A stretch of DNA of 64,000 bases from positions 620,001-684,000 of the forward strand of contig CAVXLZ010000001.1 of assembly GCA_963762825.1 (NCBI GenBank), in the 5' to 3' direction. A program made the translations under genes and the position numbers. Positions 17,859-27,776 of the stretch are shown in pieces. The stretch is from Miltoncostaea sp963762825 (GTDB taxonomy: Bacteria > Actinomycetota > Thermoleophilia > Miltoncostaeales > Miltoncostaeaceae). Numbering within the stretch: position 1 is the first letter of the stretch; every line of letters starts with the position of its first letter. Under the pieces are notes generated by a model. That model was given only the letters and a program-made list of their open reading frames with translations. It was not told the origin of the DNA and did no database searches.

Positions 17859-18739
17859 GCGCCCCCTACCTCTCGGGCCTCGTCGCCCTGGCCGGACGGC
17901 CGAACGTCGGCAAGTCAACCCTCGCCAACGCCCTCGCCGGCAGTCAGGTCGCGGCGGTGTCGCCCCGGCCGCAGACCACCCGGCGCCGCATCACCGCGGT
18001 CGCCCATGGCGAGGGCTGGCAGGCCGTGCTCCTCGACCTGCCCGGTTTCCAGCGCCCGGCCGACGGGCTCACTGCGCGCATGCAGTCGACCGTCAACACC
18101 AGCCTCGCCGACTGCGACGCCGCGCTGTTCGTGCTGAACGCGTCGGAGCCGGTGGGCGGGGGCGACCGGTTCATCGCCGAGCGCCTGAAGGCCTCTCGCC
18201 TGCCCGTGATCACGGTCCTCAACCAGATCGACAGGCTCACTCCGAATGAGGTTGCCGCCGCGATCGCCCGGGCCGCCGGCCTGGTCGACTTCCTCGAGCT
18301 GCACCCCGTCAGCGCCCGGGATGGCCTCGGCGTCGCCGAGCTGCGCGCCGACCTGCCCCAGCTGCTCGGCGAGGGGCCACGCTATTTCCCCGAGGGGATG
18401 GCCACCGACCAGACCGAGGAGGAGCTCGCCGCCGAGCTGATCCGGGAGGCGGCCCTCCTGCGTCTGCGCCAGGAGATCCCGCATGCTCTCGCGGTGGACA
18501 TCCAGGAGATCGAGCGGGCTCGGCACGGGGTCGTCGTGCGGGGCTCGATCGTCGTGGAGACCGACTCGCAGAAGGGCATCGTGGTCGGCAAGGGCGGGGG
18601 GATGATCCGCGACATCGGCTCGGCCGCCCGCTCGGCGCTCGGGCGCCTCTGGGGCATCGAGGTGCACCTCGACCTGACGGTGCGCGTCCGCAAGCGCTGG
18701 CGCGACGACGAATCGATGCTCACCCGCCTCGGGCTATAG
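17855..18739 (+). CDS. era: GTPase Era
   Basis: Ribosome-assembly GTPase that binds 16S rRNA. The 294-aa protein has G1 GRPNVGKST near residue 12, G3 LDLPGF (family usually DTPG), G4 NQID, and a C-terminal KH domain with GKGGGMIRDIG. Start is GTG 17855, in a GTGA overlap with the fusion gene. It closes the overlapping run that began at dnaJ. Confidence 0.94.
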   Translation: MSAPYLSGLVALAGRPNVGKSTLANALAGSQVAAVSPRPQTTRRRITAVAHGEGWQAVLLDLPGFQRPADGLTARMQSTVNTSLADCDAALFVLNASEPVGGGDRFIAERLKASRLPVITVLNQIDRLTPNEVAAAIARAAGLVDFLELHPVSARDGLGVAELRADLPQLLGEGPRYFPEGMATDQTEEELAAELIREAALLRLRQEIPHALAVDIQEIERARHGVVVRGSIVVETDSQKGIVVGKGGGMIRDIGSAARSALGRLWGIEVHLDLTVRVRKRWRDDESMLTRLGL

Positions 18740-18740
18740 C

Positions 18741-19118
18741 GCCCTGCGCCAGAAACCCATCGGCGGCTCCCATCTGCCTCGTGGGAGACCCGCTCGGTTC
18801 CTCTCCGACGCCAACGGCACGACCGCCTCGACGCTGATTCGCGCCACCCTCGCGCTGGCGCAGGCGCGACCGGGCACCGAGGTGTGCGGCATCGTCACCA
18901 GCCACCCGCAGGAGTTCCACCCCTCGGCCGGCGCCGCGGCCCGCCGCGCCCTTCGCCGCGCCCTGATCGGCGCGACCACGCGTCGCATGCCCTACGGGGT
19001 GGGCCAGCCCCTGCGGCGCGCAGCACCCGGTGCGTCGCTGGCCTTCGAGACGATCGAGGGCACGACGCTCGCCCCCGACCGGCTCGCCGGGCTGCCGTCC
19101 CGACTCCGCCGCTCGTAG
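18741..19118 (+). CDS. Possible open frame after era, start and function unknown
   Basis: The frame is open from just after the era stop to a TAG at 19116. It reads like protein (ARFLSDANGTTASTLIRATL, then CGIVTSHPQEFHPSAGAAA) with GC-rich third positions. No ATG, GTG or ribosome-binding site lies at its beginning; the first GTG is at 18882. It could be an N-truncated remnant, a gene using a rare start, or noise. No family recognised. This fills the 395-base gap between era and the DCC gene. Confidence 0.3.
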   Translation, partial: ALRQKPIGGSHLPRGRPARFLSDANGTTASTLIRATLALAQARPGTEVCGIVTSHPQEFHPSAGAAARRALRRALIGATTRRMPYGVGQPLRRAAPGASLAFETIEGTTLAPDRLAGLPSRLRRS

Positions 19119-19134
19119 TGCCTGTGGGACGGGC

Positions 19135-19551
19135 TCAGGCCTCCTCGGCCCTCGCGGAGATGCGCTCCCGTGCCCGTCGGGCGGCTCCATCCGTGATCAG
19201 GACCCCGAGACTGCCGCGCCGGCGCACAAGCGTGCGGTAGACGCGCTCGACGGCGGCGGGGAATCGCTCCGCCAGGCGCGCGGCCGGGCCGCCGCCGACG
19301 AGCAACCGGGCCAGGGGGGCGACCGCGGCACCGGCCGAGGTCCGCGCGCCGTCGCCCTCCACGAGGTGCCACGAGTCCATTCGCGCGTCGGCGTCGAGGT
19401 CGGCGAGCAGCCGCGCGCCTTCGGCGCCCTGGATCGGCACCGGGCGAAGGACGCGACGGCGATCCCAGCCGAGCACCCGGGCGACGCTCCACCGGCAGAA
19501 GCCGCAGTCGGCGTCGTAGAGGAGGAGTGCACGCGGCCCACCGGTCCTCAT
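19135..19551 (-). CDS. DCC-family (DUF393) putative thiol-disulfide oxidoreductase
   Basis: A 138-aa protein with the family signature at its N-terminus, LLLYDADCGFCRWSVARVLG, containing the DCxxC-like motif (Cys-Gly-Phe-Cys) of a thioredoxin-like fold. Family members are thought to act in thiol chemistry, but substrates are unknown. Its ATG overlaps the stop of the AraC-type regulator by four bases, so the two form an operon. Confidence 0.85.
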   Translation of the reverse strand: MRTGGPRALLLYDADCGFCRWSVARVLGWDRRRVLRPVPIQGAEGARLLADLDADARMDSWHLVEGDGARTSAGAAVAPLARLLVGGGPAARLAERFPAAVERVYRTLVRRRGSLGVLITDGAARRARERISARAEEA

Positions 19552-20483
19552 GCCGCTGAGGCCCGGTACTCGCGCGGGCTGACGCCGCGCAGGCGCTTGA
19601 AGGCGGCGCTCAGGGCGAACGCGCTTCCGTAGCCGACCCGCGGGGCGACGGAACCGACGGTCGCGCCGGGCTCGCGCAGCAGGTCGGCGGCAAGGGCGAT
19701 GCGCCATCCGGTGAGGAAGGTCATCGGCGGCTCGCCGACCAGATCGGTGAAACGTCGCGCGAGCGCCGCCCGCGATGCGCCGGTCGCGCGGGCCAGGTCG
19801 GCAACGGTCCAGGGCCGTTCGGGGCTGTTGTGCAACAGGCGGAGGGCGGGGCCGACCACCGGATCGCCATGGGCTCGGTACCACGCCGGGGCGCCGGCCT
19901 CGGGCCGGGCGAACCACGCCCGCAGTACGGCGATCAGGAGCAGATCGAGCAGCCTGTCGAGCACCGCCTCCTGGCCGGGTTCGTCCTTGACGATCTCCTC
20001 GGCGAGCAGGGGGATCAGCGGGCAGTCCCACTCGTCGTCGCGCAGGTGGAGCACCGTCGGCAGGGCCCGCAGCAGCCGGCCGCTGACCTCGCCCTCCAGC
20101 GCGTAGGTGCCGGTGAGCATCATGGTCCGCCCGTCGCGACTGTTGCCCCAGGTGCGGACTCCCAGGTCCCCCATACGATCGAGATCAGCGCCCCCGGCCG
20201 CGGAGCAGATCTGGCCGGGCAGGATCACCGCCTGCGGCGGCGTGGAGGGGTCGTCGGCCACGGTGTACGGCTCCGGCCCGCGGATGATCGCGACGTCGCC
20301 GGGGCCGAGCAGGATCGTCTCGCCCACGTCGGGCGCGACGCAGGCGCGCCCGTGCACGAGGGCGACCAGGGTCAGGGGGGCCTCGTCCTCGATGCGCAGC
20401 GACCACGGCGGATCCATGATCGAGAGCAGGAGAAACGCCCCCCGGGCTCGGGGACCGTCGAGCAGTCCGGCGACGGCGTCCAT
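19548..20483 (-). CDS. AraC-family regulator with cupin-type sensor domain
   Basis: The 311-aa protein has an N-terminal cupin-like ligand domain (to about 170) and a C-terminal AraC double helix-turn-helix (WTVADLARATGASRAALARR, then VGSVAPRVGYGSAFALSAAF and the signature KRLRGVSPREYR). Such regulators usually control adjacent or divergent genes, here probably the DUF1772 membrane protein and its own operon with the DCC gene. A TATAGT -10 box at 20490-20495 lies six bases before ATG 20483, so its mRNA should be leaderless. Confidence 0.9.
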   Translation of the reverse strand: MDAVAGLLDGPRARGAFLLLSIMDPPWSLRIEDEAPLTLVALVHGRACVAPDVGETILLGPGDVAIIRGPEPYTVADDPSTPPQAVILPGQICSAAGGADLDRMGDLGVRTWGNSRDGRTMMLTGTYALEGEVSGRLLRALPTVLHLRDDEWDCPLIPLLAEEIVKDEPGQEAVLDRLLDLLLIAVLRAWFARPEAGAPAWYRAHGDPVVGPALRLLHNSPERPWTVADLARATGASRAALARRFTDLVGEPPMTFLTGWRIALAADLLREPGATVGSVAPRVGYGSAFALSAAFKRLRGVSPREYRASAA

Positions 20484-20489
20484 CGGGCC

Positions 20490-20519
20490 ACTATAGACGC
20501 TCGAACATGAATGCGAGCG
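20490..20519. promoter_or_regulatory. Divergent promoter with inverted repeat
   Basis: The AraC-side -10 TATAGT (reverse complement of 20490-20495) is followed after GGCCCG by the start codon. Upstream of it, CGCTCG (20498-20503) and CGAGCG (20514-20519) form an inverted repeat with a ten-base spacer, lying where the spacer and -35 region would be. This is a candidate operator for the AraC-type protein or a partner. Confidence 0.4.
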
Positions 20520-20593
20520 ATTGAGCTATGGAAGCTCTTGCTCCGCCGGTCTTCAATCGCGTCCGAGAGATCATCGACAGCGGAGGGCGCGAG

Positions 20594-21085
20594 ATGAACG
20601 GGTTCCTCATGGGCAGCACGCTCGCAACCGCCATCTCGGCAGGGGTGATGGGAGGGGCCTTCTTCGCCTTCTCGGTCTTCGTGATGCCGGCCCTCGGAGA
20701 CCTGCCCTCGTCCCAGGGGATCGCGGCGATGCAGTCGATCAACCGCGCGGCGGTCACTCCGCCCTTCATGATCGCCCTCTTCGGAACGGCGCTCGCCTGT
20801 GCAGTGCTCGTCGTCGTCTCCGTACGGATGTGGGGCGAGCCCTTCGCGGGGCGGCTGCTGGCCGGTGGCGTCGCGTACCTTGCGGGCGTGATCGCCCCGA
20901 CGGCGGTCTACCACGTGCCCCGCAACGACGCCCTCGCGGCGATCTCCCCGAGCGACCCCGGCGCCGACGCCCATTGGGCCCGCTACCTCTCCAGCTGGAC
21001 CGACGGAAACCACCTGCGCACCGTGGCCGCCGTCGTCGCTGCTCTCGCTCTTGCCGACGCCCTGCGGGTGGGAGCGGAGCACTAG
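20594..21085 (+). CDS. DUF1772 (anthrone oxygenase-like) membrane protein
   Basis: A 163-aa membrane protein with about four hydrophobic helices. The conserved DUF1772 features are the N-terminal glycine-rich helix (SAGVMGGAFFAFSVFVMPAL), the YHVPRNDALA segment and WTDGNHLRTVAA. I place the start at ATG 20594, which has GGAGG about seven bases upstream; an ATG at 20528 is in frame but has no site. The gene diverges from the AraC regulator, a common pairing for regulated detoxification genes. Confidence 0.82.
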   Translation: MNGFLMGSTLATAISAGVMGGAFFAFSVFVMPALGDLPSSQGIAAMQSINRAAVTPPFMIALFGTALACAVLVVVSVRMWGEPFAGRLLAGGVAYLAGVIAPTAVYHVPRNDALAAISPSDPGADAHWARYLSSWTDGNHLRTVAAVVAALALADALRVGAEH

Positions 21086-21315
21086 CCTGGACTCGCGGCG
21101 CAGGCGATGGGAGGAGGTGGGCGAGCCCGGGCCCCCTCGAGGCTTGCCGTCCGCCGACGATCTCCGGTACCGCCCGCGGATCCGACTGGCCGCGCGGGGG
21201 GCCCAGCGGTCTGCGGCGCCGCCCGAAGGGCCAGTTGCCGCCGCTCTCGGCGGGTGTACCGTCGCCGGGCCAAGCTCCGACAACTCCCCTGCCTCAGGGG
21301 CCGCAGGGAGGATCC

Positions 21316-22161
21316 ATGAGACTTCGTCGTTCCCACGTAGGCGCATTCCTCTGCTCCGCGAGCCTGATCGCCCTGGGCGCAAGCCCGGCCGCGGGGCTCG
21401 CCGCGGTCAGCGTCGCCACGTACTCGGTTGCCGACGTGCAGCGCACGTCGACCCTCACCGTCAACGGAACCGACGCCTTCGGTTACGCCCGGACGGCGAG
21501 GATCGCCACCAAGTACCGATTCAAGGGGCCACGGGGCAAGAACCTGGTCAGCATCGACTTCCGGAACGCGAGAAAGCGGACGTTCGTGGCCGATCGTGTC
21601 TTCTCGAAAACGGCCGCGGGCAAGTTCACCGCCACGCTGTCGGCGAACATGTCGGTCCTCCACGTCCGCGCCGTGGGCCAGGCGCCCACGACCTGCGTCC
21701 TCAAGGGGAAGGCGCCCAAGAGCGAGCGGGACCTCCAGCTGGATGTCGAGGGGCCGGCGTCGGAGGCGAAGCGGCGCGTCAAGTTCGGCTTCCTCGGTCC
21801 GGACGCCCTCGATCTCTCGATCACGCGCACCTACTCGGAGATCGCGCCCGCTCAGACGGGCTGTGCGGCCAGCGTGTTCGCCTTCGCGGGGCCGAAGGTG
21901 CCGGGCTACACGGGTCGGACCGGCGAGAAGCCCGGCTGGCGGTCGATCGAGGTTCCCCAGGGCAAGCTGCGCAAGCAGTTCAATGGCCGAGCCCGGAAGG
22001 TCGTCATCCGCAGCGTCAAGCGGGCGCTGGTCTTCAATCCGTTCGACACGAACGAGCGCATCGGGGTGCAGACCACCCGGACCAAGATGACGCTCTGGCT
22101 GGTCAGCAACAAGCCGAAGCCCGGCCTGAGCCGCAGCGGTGTGGTGATCCGCACTCGGTAG
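21316..22161 (+). CDS. Secreted protein of unknown function
   Basis: 281 aa with a clear signal peptide (RRSHVGAFLCSASLIALGAS, cleavage likely after an Ala near residue 30). The mature part is predicted mostly beta, rich in Arg/Lys/Thr, with two cysteines. The start ATG 21316 is supported by AGGGAGG. A six-bp-stem hairpin (21286-21300) lies just upstream of the ribosome-binding site. I cannot assign a family. Confidence 0.65.
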   Translation: MRLRRSHVGAFLCSASLIALGASPAAGLAAVSVATYSVADVQRTSTLTVNGTDAFGYARTARIATKYRFKGPRGKNLVSIDFRNARKRTFVADRVFSKTAAGKFTATLSANMSVLHVRAVGQAPTTCVLKGKAPKSERDLQLDVEGPASEAKRRVKFGFLGPDALDLSITRTYSEIAPAQTGCAASVFAFAGPKVPGYTGRTGEKPGWRSIEVPQGKLRKQFNGRARKVVIRSVKRALVFNPFDTNERIGVQTTRTKMTLWLVSNKPKPGLSRSGVVIRTR

Positions 22162-22336
22162 TCGCCGGGCGCGCCGAGGCGGCGCTTGGGCGTGGCCTGG
22201 TCGCCTGCATCGACTGCCACGACACCGATCGCACCCACCGCGGCCGGATCATCAGGAGGCGGGATCCCGCCGACCTGATCGATCCGGCCAAGGGTGCGCT
22301 CGTGACAGATGCAGTGTCGGCCCGTTCTGAGGGCGA

Positions 22337-23188
22337 CTAGCCCAGGAAGCGGCTCATGCGCCGGTCGCGGTAGACGCGCCCGTCCGTCTGACAGGCAGGG
22401 CAGTAGACGAGGTCGTACTCGTTGAACGCCACGTGTTCGAGGCGGGCCCCGCAGCGCAGGCAGGGCTCGCCGTGGTGCCCGTGCACGGCGGTGACGCGCG
22501 CCTCCTTGTTGGGCAGATCCGTCGAGATGCGCTCCCGGGCCCGCTCGAGGGCCTGGGTGAGCACGGCGTCGGCCGCGGTGGCCAACCGGGCGAGCGCGGC
22601 GTCGTCGAGACCACCGGCTCGGGCGAAGGGGGCGAGGCGGGCCGCCCACATGATGTCGCTGGCGTAGGCGCGACCGATCCCCGCCACCCGGCGGCCGTCG
22701 CGCAGCGCGGTGTGGAGCACGGCCCCCTCTCCGCCGAGGGCCGCGCGCCAACCGGCGGGGCCGAGGCCGATCGGCTCGGGTCCGAGGCGCGTCAGCGGGC
22801 GGTGCGCGCCGAGGCCGCCGTCATCCAGGAGATGGACCGACGCGCGCCGGGTGGTGGAGAGCTCGCGCAGGCGCAGCGACTCACCCCCCGCGAGATCGAG
22901 GTCGAAGGAGGCCGTCCTGCCGGGGCGGCCGGCGGGGGTGGGGACCACGCCGAGCCGGCCCGCCTGCATCAGGTGGATCACAAGGTGCGGTCCCTGAGCG
23001 AGATCGAGGCCGATCAGCTTGCCCCGCCGCCAGACGCGCTCGACGCTCCGGCCGGTCAGTTCGGCGACCGGGGGATCGGCGGTCTTCAGGGTGGCGGGAT
23101 GGTGAACCCGGGCGCCCAGGATCGCCCGGCCGCCGAGCGCGGCGTCCAGCCCCTCCGAGAGGGCCTGGAGCTCGGGGAGTTCAGGCAT
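22337..23188 (-). CDS. Formamidopyrimidine-DNA glycosylase/Nei-type base-excision enzyme
   Basis: DNA glycosylase/AP lyase of the Fpg/Nei family, 283 aa. It starts MPELPE, with the catalytic Pro2 and Glu3. It has the helix-two-turn-helix region (GRAYASDIMWAARLAPFA) and a C-terminal zinc finger CLRCG ... YCPACQ. Whether it prefers oxidised purines (MutM) or pyrimidines (Nei) cannot be decided by eye; the GRAYASDI region is closer to the actinobacterial Nei-like group. The preceding 175 bases (22162-22336) hold no clear gene. Confidence 0.88.
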   Translation of the reverse strand: MPELPELQALSEGLDAALGGRAILGARVHHPATLKTADPPVAELTGRSVERVWRRGKLIGLDLAQGPHLVIHLMQAGRLGVVPTPAGRPGRTASFDLDLAGGESLRLRELSTTRRASVHLLDDGGLGAHRPLTRLGPEPIGLGPAGWRAALGGEGAVLHTALRDGRRVAGIGRAYASDIMWAARLAPFARAGGLDDAALARLATAADAVLTQALERARERISTDLPNKEARVTAVHGHHGEPCLRCGARLEHVAFNEYDLVYCPACQTDGRVYRDRRMSRFLG

Positions 23189-23210
23189 CGGTGTCCGTCG
23201 GGGGCGTCGC

Positions 23211-23216
23211 TATACT
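23211..23216 (+). promoter_or_regulatory. Candidate -10 element upstream of deoC
   Basis: TATACT, a good match to the -10 consensus, lies seven bases before an ATG at 23224. That ATG opens a ten-codon frame (MSLTPRPARS) whose TGA overlaps the deoC ATG at 23256 (TGATG). If transcription starts near 23222, the mini-frame would be leaderless and translationally coupled to deoC. Alternatively it is the true deoC N-terminus behind a lost base. No convincing -35 was seen. Confidence 0.4.
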
Positions 23217-23255
23217 CGCGCCGATGAGCCTCACGCCACGCCCCGCGCGCTCCTG

Positions 23256-23957
23256 ATGCGGGCCGAGGATCTCACCAAGACGCTCGATCTGAACCTCCTC
23301 GGGGCGGAGACCACCGCAGAGGATGTGGAGCGCTTGTGCCAGGTGGCCCGCGAGCACCACTTCGCCGCGCTGTGCTCCTTTCCGCGTTTCGTGCCCCAGA
23401 TGTCCGAGCTCCTGCGCGGGTGCGACGTGAAGACCTGCGCCGTGATCGACTTCCCCGGGGGCTCGGCGAGCCCCCTCGACCGCGCCCGGGAGGCCGATCG
23501 CGCCGTTGCCGACGGTGCGGATGAACTCGATGTGGTCATGAACTACCGGGCGATGCTGGCGGGCGACTTCAAGGGTGTCCGTGACGATCTCGTGCGCGTC
23601 GTCCGGGCGGTCCGTGGGCGCGCGGCGAACGACGCCCGTGGCGACGTGCTGGTCAAGGTCATCATCGAGGCGCCGCTGCTCAACGACAAGGTCAAGAGGC
23701 TGGCCTGCAAGATCGTCGTCGATGCGGGTGCGGATTTCGCGAAGACGTGCACGGGAACCGGGGGCACCCTGGCCACGGTGCACGATGTCGAGCTGATGCG
23801 CGACGCGCTGCCGGAGGGTGTCGGGGTGAAGGCCTCAGGGGGCGTGCGCACGCTCGAGGCCGTGCAGGCCATGATCGGCGCCGGGGCGGCCCGCGTCGGC
23901 ACGTCGGCGGCCGTGGAGGTCATGGCCGAGCTCGCCGAGCTCAACGGGACCGGCTGA
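23256..23957 (+). CDS. deoC: Deoxyribose-phosphate aldolase
   Basis: Class I aldolase converting deoxyribose 5-phosphate to glyceraldehyde 3-phosphate and acetaldehyde. The 233-aa TIM barrel retains the Schiff-base lysine in FAKTCTGTGG and the second active lysine in GVKASGGVRT. The N-terminal IDHTLL motif of the family is changed to LDLNLLG. The ATG at 23256 is the first start in frame. It heads an overlapping run with hisIE and the trp genes, an unusual neighbour for a nucleoside catabolic gene. Confidence 0.9.
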   Translation: MRAEDLTKTLDLNLLGAETTAEDVERLCQVAREHHFAALCSFPRFVPQMSELLRGCDVKTCAVIDFPGGSASPLDRAREADRAVADGADELDVVMNYRAMLAGDFKGVRDDLVRVVRAVRGRAANDARGDVLVKVIIEAPLLNDKVKRLACKIVVDAGADFAKTCTGTGGTLATVHDVELMRDALPEGVGVKASGGVRTLEAVQAMIGAGAARVGTSAAVEVMAELAELNGTG

Positions 23958-24607
23958 TGGCGCCCGGCGGGGCCCGGGCCGGCGACCTGCTCGCCGGGGT
24001 GCGCTTCGGCGCCGACGGCTTGGTGCCGGCCATCGTCCAGGATGCGCGCGACGGCCGGGTGCTCACCCTCGCGTGGATGAACCGGGAGTCGCTCGAGCTC
24101 ACCCTCGAGCGCGGCGAGACCTGGTTCTGGAGCCGGTCGCGCCACGAGCTGTGGCACAAGGGGGCGACCAGCGGCAACACGCAGGCCGTGCGCTCGATCG
24201 ATCTCGACTGCGACGGCGACGCGATCCTGGTGCGGGTCGATCAGACCGGCGTCGCATGTCACACCGGAGCGGCAACATGCTTCCACGAGCGCCTCTCGGG
24301 CGGCGATCCGGCGGAGCCGCACGCCGCCCTTGCCGACCTCGAGCGGACCATCGCCGAGCGCGCCGAGGAGGCCGACGCGGAGGCCTCCTATACCGCCCGC
24401 CTCCTGGCCAAGGGCATCGACACCGTGTGCAAGAAGGTGGGCGAGGAGGCCACCGAGGTCGCCATCGCCGCGAAGGGGCGGGAGCACGACCAGGTCGTCT
24501 ACGAGTCCGCCGACCTCCTCTTCCACCTCGCGGTCCTCTGGAGGGCGAGCGGCGTGAGCCTCGCCGAGGTGACCGGGGAGCTCGCGTCGCGCCGCAGGCC
24601 CGGATGA
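23957..24607 (+). CDS. hisIE: Bifunctional phosphoribosyl-AMP cyclohydrolase/phosphoribosyl-ATP pyrophosphatase HisIE
   Basis: Catalyses steps 2 and 3 of histidine synthesis. In the 216-aa fusion, HisI occupies about residues 1-115, with DLDCDGDAILVRV and the zinc-binding CHTGAATCF. HisE follows, with AEEADAEASYTARLLAKG and KKVGEEATEVAIAAK. ATG 23957 overlaps the deoC TGA, and its TGA overlaps the trpE ATG (24604). Linking a histidine gene to the tryptophan operon is unusual but seen in some Actinomycetota. Confidence 0.93.
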   Translation: MAPGGARAGDLLAGVRFGADGLVPAIVQDARDGRVLTLAWMNRESLELTLERGETWFWSRSRHELWHKGATSGNTQAVRSIDLDCDGDAILVRVDQTGVACHTGAATCFHERLSGGDPAEPHAALADLERTIAERAEEADAEASYTARLLAKGIDTVCKKVGEEATEVAIAAKGREHDQVVYESADLLFHLAVLWRASGVSLAEVTGELASRRRPG

Positions 24608-26132
24608 CCCGTCTGCGCCTGGAGGTGCCCGCCTCGAGAGATGGGCGGATGGAGGTGGCTCCCGACCTCGACGCCCTCCGGCGGATGGTCGGCCGGTACG
24701 GCCAGGTGCCCCTCGCGCACACCTATATCGCCGACTGCGAGACGCCGGTGAGCGCTTTCCTCAAGCTGCGCGATGGCGGCCCGGCGTTCCTGCTCGAGTC
24801 GGTCGAGCACGGCCGCCTCGGCCGCCATTCGATGATCGGTGTCCGCCCGCAGGGGATCATCCGCGGTGCCGGTGGAGAACTGACCGTCACCGACGAGCGG
24901 GGCGCGAGCCGGGCGCTCGACGCGAGCGACCCCTTCGGCGCGGTGGAGGACGTCGTCCGCGGCGTCGGCATGGCGCCACCGCCGGAGCCGCTCGCATTCT
25001 GGGGCGGGGCCGTGGGCTTCTTCGGGTACGACCTCGTGCGCACCGTCGAGCATCTCCCCGACCAGCCCCCGGACGACCTCGGCATCCCCGATCTGATCGC
25101 GCTGATCACCGGACCGGTCGTCGTGTTCGATCACCTGCGTCGCTCCCTGACACTCGTCGCCCCCTGCCCGCTCGATCCCGAGGGCGACCTGGAGGACGCG
25201 TACGAGAGCACCGTCGGGGTGCTCGCCGAGCTCAAGGGGCGCCTCTCGGGGCCGCTCCCCCAGCGAGCCGAGCGCGCCGAGCGGCCCGCGCTCGGCCCGG
25301 TGACGAGCAACGTCAGCCGTGAGCGCTTCGAGGCGTCGGTGGAGCGCACGCGCGAGTACATCTTCGCCGGCGATGCCTTCCAGGTGGTCCCCTCGCAGCG
25401 CTTCTCGGCACCGATGGAGCTCGACCCGTTCGCCGTCTACCGTGGCCTGCGGACGGTCAATCCCTCGCCCTACATGTACTTCCTCGAGACCGACGAGGTG
25501 ACGCTGGTGGGATCGTCGCCCGAGATGCTCGTCAAGGTCGAGGACGGTCTGGTCGAGATGCACCCGATCGCCGGCAGCCGGCCCCGCGGGAGCACCGAGG
25601 AAGAGGACGACCGGTTCTGCGAGGAGCTGCTCGCCGACCCGAAGGAGCGAGCCGAGCACGTCATGCTGGTGGACCTCGGGCGCAACGACGTCGGGCGCGT
25701 CTCGGAGATCGGCTCGGTGCACGTGACCGAGCTGATGGACGTCCACCGCTACAGCCACGTGATGCACATCGGAGCTCCGTCGTCGGCCGCCTGGCCGAGG
25801 GCAGGCGTGCCGCAGACGCCCTGCGGGCGATCTTCCCGGCCGGCACGCTCTCGGGCGCGCCGAAGGTGCGGGCGATGGAGATCATCGACGAGCTCGAGAC
25901 CACCAAGCGCGGGCCCTACGGCGGCGCGGTGGGCTGGCTCGGCTGGGACGGCGACCTCGACACCTGCATCACCATCCGCACGATCGTCTGCCGCGACGGC
26001 GTCGCGCACGTGCAGGCGGGAGCGGGCATCGTGGCCGACTCGGATCCGGCGACCGAGTACGAGGAGACCCAGAACAAGGCGGCCGCGCTCTTTCGCGCGA
26101 TCGAGGTCGCCGCCGCCCAGAGCGACTGGTAG
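24604..26132 (+). pseudogene. trpE: Anthranilate synthase component I with a one-base deletion
   Basis: TrpE converts chorismate to anthranilate with TrpG. From ATG 24604 the reading is typical: LLESVEHGRLGRHSMIGV with the tryptophan-feedback LLES motif, GAVGFFGYDLVRTVEHLP, GDAFQVVPSQRFS, IAGSRPRG and LVDLGRNDVGRVS. After SHVMHI at about 25770 the frame breaks, and the rest (VRAMEIIDELETTKRGPYGG to the TAG at 26130) is one frame away. Inserting one base into ATCGGAGC (expected ATCGTGAGC, encoding IVSS) restores a full protein of about 509 aa. Everything else is intact, so this is probably a sequencing error or a fresh mutation. Confidence 0.88.
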
Positions 26133-26136
26133 CCAG

Positions 26137-26715
26137 ATGCCGCCGCGTGTGGTCCTGATCGACAACTACGACACCTTCACCTACAACCTCGTCCAGTACC
26201 TCGGCGAGCTGGGGGCCGAGGTGCTGGTGCACCGGAACGACGCGATCGACGTGGCCGGCATCGCGGGGCTGGCGCCCTCGCATCTGGTCGTCTCGCCGGG
26301 GCCCAAGAGCCCCGACCAGGCGGGCGTCTCGGTCGACGCCGTCCGCGCGCTCGCCGGCACGATGCCGATCCTCGGCGTCTGCCTCGGCCATCAGGCCATC
26401 GGGCAGGCGTTCGGCGGTCGCATCGTCCGCGGACGCGAGCCGGTGCACGGCAAGACCAGTCGGATCCACCACGACGGGCGCGCCGTGTTCTCGGGCCTCG
26501 ACAACCCGATGCTCGCAACCCGCTACCACTCGCTGGTGATCGATCCGCAGCTCGCGCCCGATCTCGTGCGCACCGCCTGGTGCGACGACGACGTGGTGAT
26601 GGGCGTGCGGCATCGCGAGCTGCCGGTCGAGGGCGTGCAGTTCCACCCCGAGTCGATCCTCACCGGGTCGGGGAAGGCGCTGCTCGCGAACTTCCTCGCC
26701 CTCGCGAGGCACTAG
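26137..26715 (+). CDS. trpG: Anthranilate synthase component II (glutamine amidotransferase)
   Basis: Supplies ammonia from glutamine to TrpE. The 192-aa class I amidotransferase begins VVLIDNYDTFTYNLVQYLGE and has the nucleophile in GVCLGHQAIGQAFGG. The catalytic His-Glu pair is in VQFHPESILT. ATG 26137 lies four bases after the trpE stop. In many bacteria the same protein also serves p-aminobenzoate synthesis; no pabB is visible here. Confidence 0.94.
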   Translation: MPPRVVLIDNYDTFTYNLVQYLGELGAEVLVHRNDAIDVAGIAGLAPSHLVVSPGPKSPDQAGVSVDAVRALAGTMPILGVCLGHQAIGQAFGGRIVRGREPVHGKTSRIHHDGRAVFSGLDNPMLATRYHSLVIDPQLAPDLVRTAWCDDDVVMGVRHRELPVEGVQFHPESILTGSGKALLANFLALARH

Positions 26716-26725
26716 GGTCCCCTCC

Positions 26726-27763
<1,038 letters not shown>

Positions 27764-27776
27764 TCTTTCGGAAGCG

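Noticed and set aside
18720..19190. Minus-strand open frame after era
   Set aside because: Arg/Gly-rich shadow; the plus-strand frame is more protein-like.
22162..22336. Possible small cysteine-containing gene after the secreted protein
   Set aside because: A short open stretch (with CIDCHDTD) continues a shadow frame, without start codon or ribosome-binding site.
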